A stretch of 38,050 bases of DNA, taken from contig JAILLA010000114.1 in assembly GCA_024693325.1 (NCBI GenBank), forward strand, positions 1 to 38,050, in the 5' to 3' direction. The position numbers and the translations under genes are program-made. Within the stretch, counting starts at the first letter, position 1; each line of letters starts with the position of its first letter. The DNA is from Solobacterium sp. GTDB lineage: Bacteria > Bacillota_I > Bacilli_A > Erysipelotrichales > Erysipelotrichaceae. This document shows positions 33,659 through 38,050 of this stretch, piece by piece. The notes under the pieces are model-generated. The model had not been told where the DNA came from. It did not search any database and was given only the letters and a program-made list of their open reading frames with translations.

Positions 33659-35379
33659 CATTATTATCCGTATGGGGAGAAAAACTTGATCGGGAATGTC
33701 CGCTCAGCGAATATCCGAGAATGCAGCTGCAGAGGGATTCCTATACATGCCTGAACGGCGTATGGGAATACCAGATCACAGAAGACGGCCAGATGCCGGA
33801 TGAGGCAGGCTGGAAGGATATCGTTGTTCCTTTTGCGCTGGGTTCGTACCTGTCCGGTACAACAGATGAACTGAAGCCCGGCCAGGTGCTCTGGTACCGC
33901 CGGGACTTTGCGTATCCCCCGACATCCCAGAGAACGTTCCTGAACTTTGAAGCAGTCGACCAGGTATGCGATGTCTGGCTGAACGGCTTTGCCTGCGGAC
34001 ACCATGAGGGAGGCTATGAACCGTTTTCCCTGGATGTGTCGGGCAAGATCAAGCAGGACAACCAACTTGTAGTCAGGGTCACGGACTCGTCCGATCAGGG
34101 CATCTATGCCTATGGCAAACAGAAGCTGGAACATTCCGGTATGTGGTATACACCGTCCTCCGGCATCTGGCAGACCGTATGGCTGGAGGATGTGCCCATG
34201 TGTGCCGTCAGCGATCTCAAGATCACACCTGACTATGACAGGGGACTCGTCTATCTGCAGATGAGAGGTTCCTTTGAGCAGGCTGTCATCATCGTGTCCG
34301 ACGGACTGAGGGTGATCCATAAAGGCATTACCGGCGCGGAAACATATACGATCGACATGAAGGGCTTCCGTCCCTGGACTCCGGAGGATCCGTTCCTCTA
34401 TACGCTGTATATCCAGACAGAGGACGAGACAGTCAAGAGTTATTTCGGCATGCGCAGGTTCACTGTGGAAGCCGATCAGGAAGGCAGGAAGCGCTTCTGC
34501 CTGAACCATAAACCGCTGTTCCTCAGCGGCCTGCTCGACCAGGGCTATTCCTGTGACGGGCTGCTGACATACCCGGATGATGAAGCCATCGTCTATGAAC
34601 TGAAAAAGATCAAAGAGATGGGCTTCAACATGCTGAGAAAGCACATCAAGGTCGAATGCAGAAGATGGTATTACCACTGCGACAGGCTGGGCATCCTGGT
34701 CATGCAGGACATGCCGAGCGGCGGCGGACCGTACAGCTTCTCGCTGACAGCCATCCGTCCGACCATCGGCTTGCGCCGTACGAAGGACAACCAGTACGCG
34801 AAATTCGGCCGTGCCTCCCAGGAATCACGGAACATGTACATCATGGAACTGGATGCCATGCTGAACCATCTGTACAATGCTGTATGCATTTTTGCATGGG
34901 TTCCGTTCAATGAAGGCTGGGGCCAGTTTGACGCCAAAAAGATCACGGAACGCATCCGGTCATACGACTCAACCAGGCTCATCGACAGTGCCAGCGGCTG
35001 GCATGACCAGGGCTGCGGTGACTTCAACAGCCGGCACGTCTATTTCACGCGCTTCAGCGTACCGCGGGACGACGGACGGGCAGTACTGCTCAGTGAGTTC
35101 GGCGGCTATGCCTACATGGAATGGGGACACAGCGCAGCTGACAAGCTGTACGGATACAAGAAATACACAGACAAGATCGCGCTGAATGACGCCGTCATCC
35201 GGTGCTATGAAGACAACGTTCTGGATCAGATCCCGGCAGGACTCTGCGGATGCGTCTATACACAGGTATCGGATGTCGAGGATGAATGCAACGGGCTGTT
35301 CACTTATGACCGCAGGATCCTCAAGATCGATCCGAAGCGGATGTATGAGATGAACCGGAAGCTGATCAAAGGAGAATAA
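33655..35379 (+). CDS. Glycoside hydrolase family 2 protein
   Basis: A 574-aa GH2 enzyme with the usual order: jelly-roll sugar-binding domain (about 20-180), immunoglobulin-like domain (about 185-270) and a TIM barrel. The acid/base is Glu420 (FNEGWGQFD) and the nucleophile Glu481 (LSEFGGYAYMEWG). No signal peptide, so it is cytoplasmic. The substrate (beta-galactoside, glucuronide, mannoside or other) is not readable from these motifs. The ATG at 33655 overlaps the preceding stop; the longer frame from 33484 runs through the membrane protein gene and is not used. Confidence 0.88.
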   Translation: MTLLSVWGEKLDRECPLSEYPRMQLQRDSYTCLNGVWEYQITEDGQMPDEAGWKDIVVPFALGSYLSGTTDELKPGQVLWYRRDFAYPPTSQRTFLNFEAVDQVCDVWLNGFACGHHEGGYEPFSLDVSGKIKQDNQLVVRVTDSSDQGIYAYGKQKLEHSGMWYTPSSGIWQTVWLEDVPMCAVSDLKITPDYDRGLVYLQMRGSFEQAVIIVSDGLRVIHKGITGAETYTIDMKGFRPWTPEDPFLYTLYIQTEDETVKSYFGMRRFTVEADQEGRKRFCLNHKPLFLSGLLDQGYSCDGLLTYPDDEAIVYELKKIKEMGFNMLRKHIKVECRRWYYHCDRLGILVMQDMPSGGGPYSFSLTAIRPTIGLRRTKDNQYAKFGRASQESRNMYIMELDAMLNHLYNAVCIFAWVPFNEGWGQFDAKKITERIRSYDSTRLIDSASGWHDQGCGDFNSRHVYFTRFSVPRDDGRAVLLSEFGGYAYMEWGHSAADKLYGYKKYTDKIALNDAVIRCYEDNVLDQIPAGLCGCVYTQVSDVEDECNGLFTYDRRILKIDPKRMYEMNRKLIKGE

Positions 35380-35380
35380 C

Positions 35381-36283
35381 ATGAAGGATAAGATCGTCAT
35401 TGCTTCGGCAATGAATCATATGGTGAGAATACACGCGGCATGTACGACAGCCCTCTGCCAGGAGGCAGACCGTCTGCATGACATGTACGCGACAAGCTGC
35501 GCGGCATTAGGCAGGACGATGACTGCTGCTGCGCTGATCGCAAGCGATCTCAAATCACCGGAAGAACATGTTACCGTCAGCATCGACGGCAAAGGTCCTG
35601 TCGGCAGGATCTCCGTCCAGGCGGACGGACAGGGCAATGTACGCGGTTATGTACAGGACCCTCACGTCTACCTGTTCCGCGAAAGTGACAGGAAACTGGA
35701 TGTCGGCAGGGCTGTCGGTACCGACGGTACGCTGACCGTATCCAGGGATATGGGCCTGAAGGAACCGTTCACCGGCGTCGTCAAGCTGGTGTCAGGTGAG
35801 ATTGCCAATGACTTCGCGTATTACTTTGCCATTTCGGAACAGACACCCTCTGTTGTTGCATTAGGTGTCCTGGTGGACACGGACGGATCCGTCCGTTCTG
35901 CCGGCGGCATGTTCATCCAGCTCATGCCCGGCGCGCCGGAAGAGGTGATCTCGGCGGTCGAGCAGATCGCCGCGAACATGAAGCCGATGTCTGCCTACAT
36001 CGATGCAGGCATGACGCCGGAAGCGATCATCAGCGAGCTGTTTGAAGAACCGGAGTTCATGGAAGAAAAGCCAGTACAGTGGAACTGTGACTGCAGTAAG
36101 GAACATTTCGCGGACGCACTGATGCTGGTGAGTGAAGAAGACCTGCTGTCCCTGATCGAAGAAGACCATGGGGCTGAAACGGTATGTCAGTTCTGTTCAA
36201 AGAAATACCAGTTCAATGAAGCAGAACTGCGTGAGATCCTGGAAAGGCACAGACATGTGGAACATCGGCAGCGTTTCCATTAA
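35381..36283 (+). CDS. hslO: Hsp33 redox-regulated chaperone
   Basis: A 300-aa holdase that protects proteins during oxidative unfolding. The zinc switch is complete: CDC (Cys236, Cys238) and CQFC (Cys269, Cys272). The N-terminal fold carries the family blocks (AALGRTMTAAALIASDLK, GYVQDP). The gene starts one base after the GH2 stop, with GGAGAAT as ribosome binding site inside that gene, and its end overlaps the Dus gene by 29 bases. Confidence 0.96.
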   Translation: MKDKIVIASAMNHMVRIHAACTTALCQEADRLHDMYATSCAALGRTMTAAALIASDLKSPEEHVTVSIDGKGPVGRISVQADGQGNVRGYVQDPHVYLFRESDRKLDVGRAVGTDGTLTVSRDMGLKEPFTGVVKLVSGEIANDFAYYFAISEQTPSVVALGVLVDTDGSVRSAGGMFIQLMPGAPEEVISAVEQIAANMKPMSAYIDAGMTPEAIISELFEEPEFMEEKPVQWNCDCSKEHFADALMLVSEEDLLSLIEEDHGAETVCQFCSKKYQFNEAELREILERHRHVEHRQRFH

Positions 36284-37235
36284 GAACCGGATCGCCGCAG
36301 CCCCGCTGGCCGGTATTTCCAATCCGGTCTACCGTTCCATGTGCCATGCGTACGGGGCAGGACTTGTCGTATCGGAGATGATCTCGGACAAGGCTCTGCA
36401 CTACGAGAACAAGAAGACAAAGGAAATGTGCGCAACGGTGCCTGATGAGCATCCCTGCGCGCTGCAGCTGTTCGGCAGTGACCCGGTCACCATGGCGGAG
36501 GCATCCGCTTACCTGACCGAACACACGGACTGCGACATCATCGACATCAACATGGGCTGTCCTGTGACAAAGGTCATCAAGGCGCATTCCGGCAGCTGGC
36601 TGCTCCAGCATCCGGATATCGCCTATGATGTGGTCAAGGCAGTCAAAGACAATACCAACAGACCGGTGACCGTTAAGATGCGTGCCGGCTGGGACATGCA
36701 GCACATCAACTGCGCGGAGTTTGCGGTCCTGATGCAGGAGGCAGGCGCCGATGCCATTGCCATCCATGGACGTACGAAGTCACAGATGTACAACGGCACC
36801 AGCAATAATGAATACATCCGCATGGTCAAGGAAGCTGTATCCGTTCCCGTGATCGGCAACGGTGACATCCATACCGTGGAGGATGCGAAGCGCATGTTTG
36901 ATGAGACAGGCTGTGATGCCGTGATGATCGGCAGGGGACTGCTGGGCAGGCCGTACTTCCTGCAGCAGTTAAACTGCGCACTGGAAGGAAAAGACTTCGA
37001 AGAACCGACGTATGAAGAACGTCTGGACCTGGTGCTAGACTATGCAGAGAAACTCTGTGCGTATACGGGGGAACATGTCGGCATGCGCATGATGCGTTTC
37101 ATGGCACCCTGGTATCTGTTGGGCATGCCCATGGCCAAGCAGTACAAGAACAGGCTTGCCTATATTGAAACAGAAGAGGATATTCAGAAGATCATTTCTG
37201 AATACAGGGAAACACTGCGGGAGATCCGGGAATGA
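36255..37235 (+). CDS. dusB: tRNA-dihydrouridine synthase (Dus family)
   Basis: A 326-aa FMN enzyme that reduces uridine in tRNA. The signature INMGCPVTKV (catalytic Cys102) and IHGRTKSQMY near residue 175 are present, with NGDIHT and GRGLLGRP in the flavin-phosphate region. After the catalytic loop it reads HSGSWLLQHP where many members have GAGSALL, a mild variation. The ATG at 36255 has GGAAAGG about 8 bases upstream and lies inside the hslO gene. The dusB assignment is by general similarity. Confidence 0.9.
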   Translation: MWNIGSVSIKNRIAAAPLAGISNPVYRSMCHAYGAGLVVSEMISDKALHYENKKTKEMCATVPDEHPCALQLFGSDPVTMAEASAYLTEHTDCDIIDINMGCPVTKVIKAHSGSWLLQHPDIAYDVVKAVKDNTNRPVTVKMRAGWDMQHINCAEFAVLMQEAGADAIAIHGRTKSQMYNGTSNNEYIRMVKEAVSVPVIGNGDIHTVEDAKRMFDETGCDAVMIGRGLLGRPYFLQQLNCALEGKDFEEPTYEERLDLVLDYAEKLCAYTGEHVGMRMMRFMAPWYLLGMPMAKQYKNRLAYIETEEDIQKIISEYRETLREIRE

Positions 37236-37843
37236 TCCATGTCACATCGATGAGTGAAGAGAAGCTGAATGAAGTCTCACACCTGATGGCGGAAGCCTTC
37301 CTGGCCCAGGATGGGATCTTTCCCGAGCTCGGATTGTCGGAAGAGCGTATAGCGAAATACCTGAAGGCACTGGTCAGATTCTCAGTCAAGTGCGGGGAGA
37401 TGTACATGGTGTCTGAGAAAGGCGAAGGCTATATCGCCTACGCAGACAGCAGGTATGAGAAGGCACCGTTCATTGCCTCGGCAAGGATGCTGTGGGAATC
37501 GGTCGACGCATTGGGCTGGGATGGTTTCATGAAGTATACTTCGATCCTGTCCCGGGCAGGTTCTTCCCAGGAACAGACGTTCCGTACCCGCTTCCAGCCG
37601 TTCATCAACGTATCCATGCTGGTAGTGCCGGCTGAATACCAGCACCGGGGCTTTATGCGGCTGATGCTGGAAGAGGTCTTTGCTAAAGCAGATGAAGAGG
37701 GACTGCCGGTACTGCTGGAAACAGACTCCGACAGCAAGATGGAACGCTACAAACACCTTGGCATGGAGATCGCATCTGTTCACACCATCAGCCATGGCCT
37801 GAACTATTACAATATGATCCGGTATCCGAAACACCGTGTCTGA
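37232..37843 (+). CDS. GNAT-family acetyltransferase
   Basis: A 203-aa protein with the GNAT core in its C-terminal half: strand VSMLVVPAEYQHRGFMRLML (acetyl-CoA pyrophosphate loop QHRGFM, near residue 135) and LLETDSDSKMERYKHLGMEI near 160-180. It overlaps the Dus gene by 4 bases and closes the operon. The N-terminal half has no recognisable feature. Substrate unknown. Confidence 0.83.
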   Translation: MIHVTSMSEEKLNEVSHLMAEAFLAQDGIFPELGLSEERIAKYLKALVRFSVKCGEMYMVSEKGEGYIAYADSRYEKAPFIASARMLWESVDALGWDGFMKYTSILSRAGSSQEQTFRTRFQPFINVSMLVVPAEYQHRGFMRLMLEEVFAKADEEGLPVLLETDSDSKMERYKHLGMEIASVHTISHGLNYYNMIRYPKHRV

Positions 37844-37844
37844 A

Positions 37845-37885
37845 TTGATACATAAGTGTCAATCTTCAGAACAGGGTGTTTTTTT
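37845..37885 (+). terminator. Probable terminator of the lipoprotein-GNAT operon
   Basis: A 7-bp hairpin TTGATAC-ATAA-GTGTCAA, followed 12 bases later by GGTGTT and a run of T. AACACC at 37830-37835 could pair with GGTGTT to close an outer stem. Confidence 0.45.
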
Positions 37886-37914
37886 GTACTTTTTCCGATA
37901 CAATCAAATCAGAG

Positions 37915-38050
37915 GTGCGCCAGTTCGGCGTCAGTAATATAACAGGGTGAAACTCCCTGTCCGGCAAAGCTGCAGCGGGCAGCCGGTACTCAGTCTTGGA
38001 GCCAAAGCCGTGAGGTGAGGTTTAAGCGTAGACAGAGAAGCATGCGGACC
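37915..38050 (+). ncRNA. 5' end of a group II intron (truncated by window)
   Basis: The sequence opens with GTGCGCC, the conserved 5' boundary of bacterial group II introns. Structured domain I-like motifs follow: GGCGTCAGTAATATAAC, AGGGTGAAACTCCCT, CAGCCGGTA, CTTGGAGCC and GTTTAAGCGTAGACAGAGAA. The spacing matches intron 5' ends as I remember them from Bacillota. The rest, including the reverse transcriptase gene and 3' domains, would lie beyond the window. The 5' exon is the intergenic DNA after the GNAT gene, just behind a -10-like GATACAAT (about 37897-37904). Confidence 0.78.

Noticed and set aside
33664-34677. 337-codon minus-strand open frame
   Set aside because: Antisense to the GH2 gene, with no recognisable motif or ribosome binding site.
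37943-37975. FMN riboswitch at the right end (AGGGTGAAACTCCCT resembles its core)
   Set aside because: The surrounding sequence lacks the other FMN-riboswitch blocks, whereas GTGCGCC and the later motifs fit a group II intron.

Overview
The window reads as a chromosomal segment of a Bacillota (Firmicutes) bacterium with moderately high GC. The gene mix (AmmeMemoRadiSam pair, FprA flavodiiron protein, UMF1-type MFS transporter, 6-phospho-beta-glucosidases, many lipoproteins) would fit an anaerobic gut member of the Erysipelotrichia. That placement is an inference from gene content; no rRNA or tRNA gene is present. Strong AGGAGG-type ribosome binding sites and U-tailed hairpin terminators are common.

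Layout. 1-422: start of a minus-strand gene (cut by the window edge) behind a roughly 250-nt structured leader, and a divergent promoter. 423-5431: LigB/AMMECR1 fusion, its radical SAM partner, a nitroreductase, a HAD phosphatase (minus) and a DUF362 protein. 5517-10832: TelA, a phosphodiester glycosidase, an UMF1 transporter, a VTT membrane protein and a patatin lipase. 10893-14279 (minus): an aconitase-family hydratase with a LysR regulator upstream and a clear inverted repeat between them. 14412-18802: a divergent cluster of four lipoproteins, ApbE flavin transferase plus a rhodanese-like protein (minus, with a GntR regulator) and an FMN-binding flavinylation substrate plus an intact rhodanese (plus), sharing a perfect 22-bp palindrome. 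18954-23579: two 6-phospho-beta-glucosidases around a MATE exporter. 23693-24037: a decayed DUF234-type ATPase. 24268-28387: FprA, an RluA-type pseudouridine synthase (minus), an SGNH hydrolase and an orphan PTS IIC protein behind two TAGTCA operators. 28512-29926: a tandem zinc-ribbon protein, ribosomal protein S21 (rpsU, 59 aa) and the 5'-nucleotidase YfbR. 29968-31493: an AT-rich insert carrying one AAA/DUF4143 ATPase, bounded by a 78-bp direct repeat of the yfbR 3' end and terminator. 31715-32830: alanine dehydrogenase. 32916-37843: a compact operon of a lipoprotein, membrane protein, GH2 glycosidase, Hsp33, tRNA-dihydrouridine synthase and GNAT acetyltransferase. From 37915 to the window end: the 5' end of a probable group II intron.

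Two places look most like something new. The first is the extracytoplasmic flavin/rhodanese divergon (14412-18802): ApbE, a covalent-flavin carrier, one rhodanese with its catalytic Cys and one without it, and a GntR regulator at the end of one arm whose likely operator is the shared palindrome. I infer a cell-surface sulfur/thiol redox module. The second is the DUF4143 ATPase insert: it lies within duplicated yfbR-end sequence with no visible integrase or transposase, and its promoter carries four half-sites arranged in exact concentric symmetry over 74 bp. A ruined ATPase of a related type (24037-23693) also has CGG-containing inverted repeats upstream.
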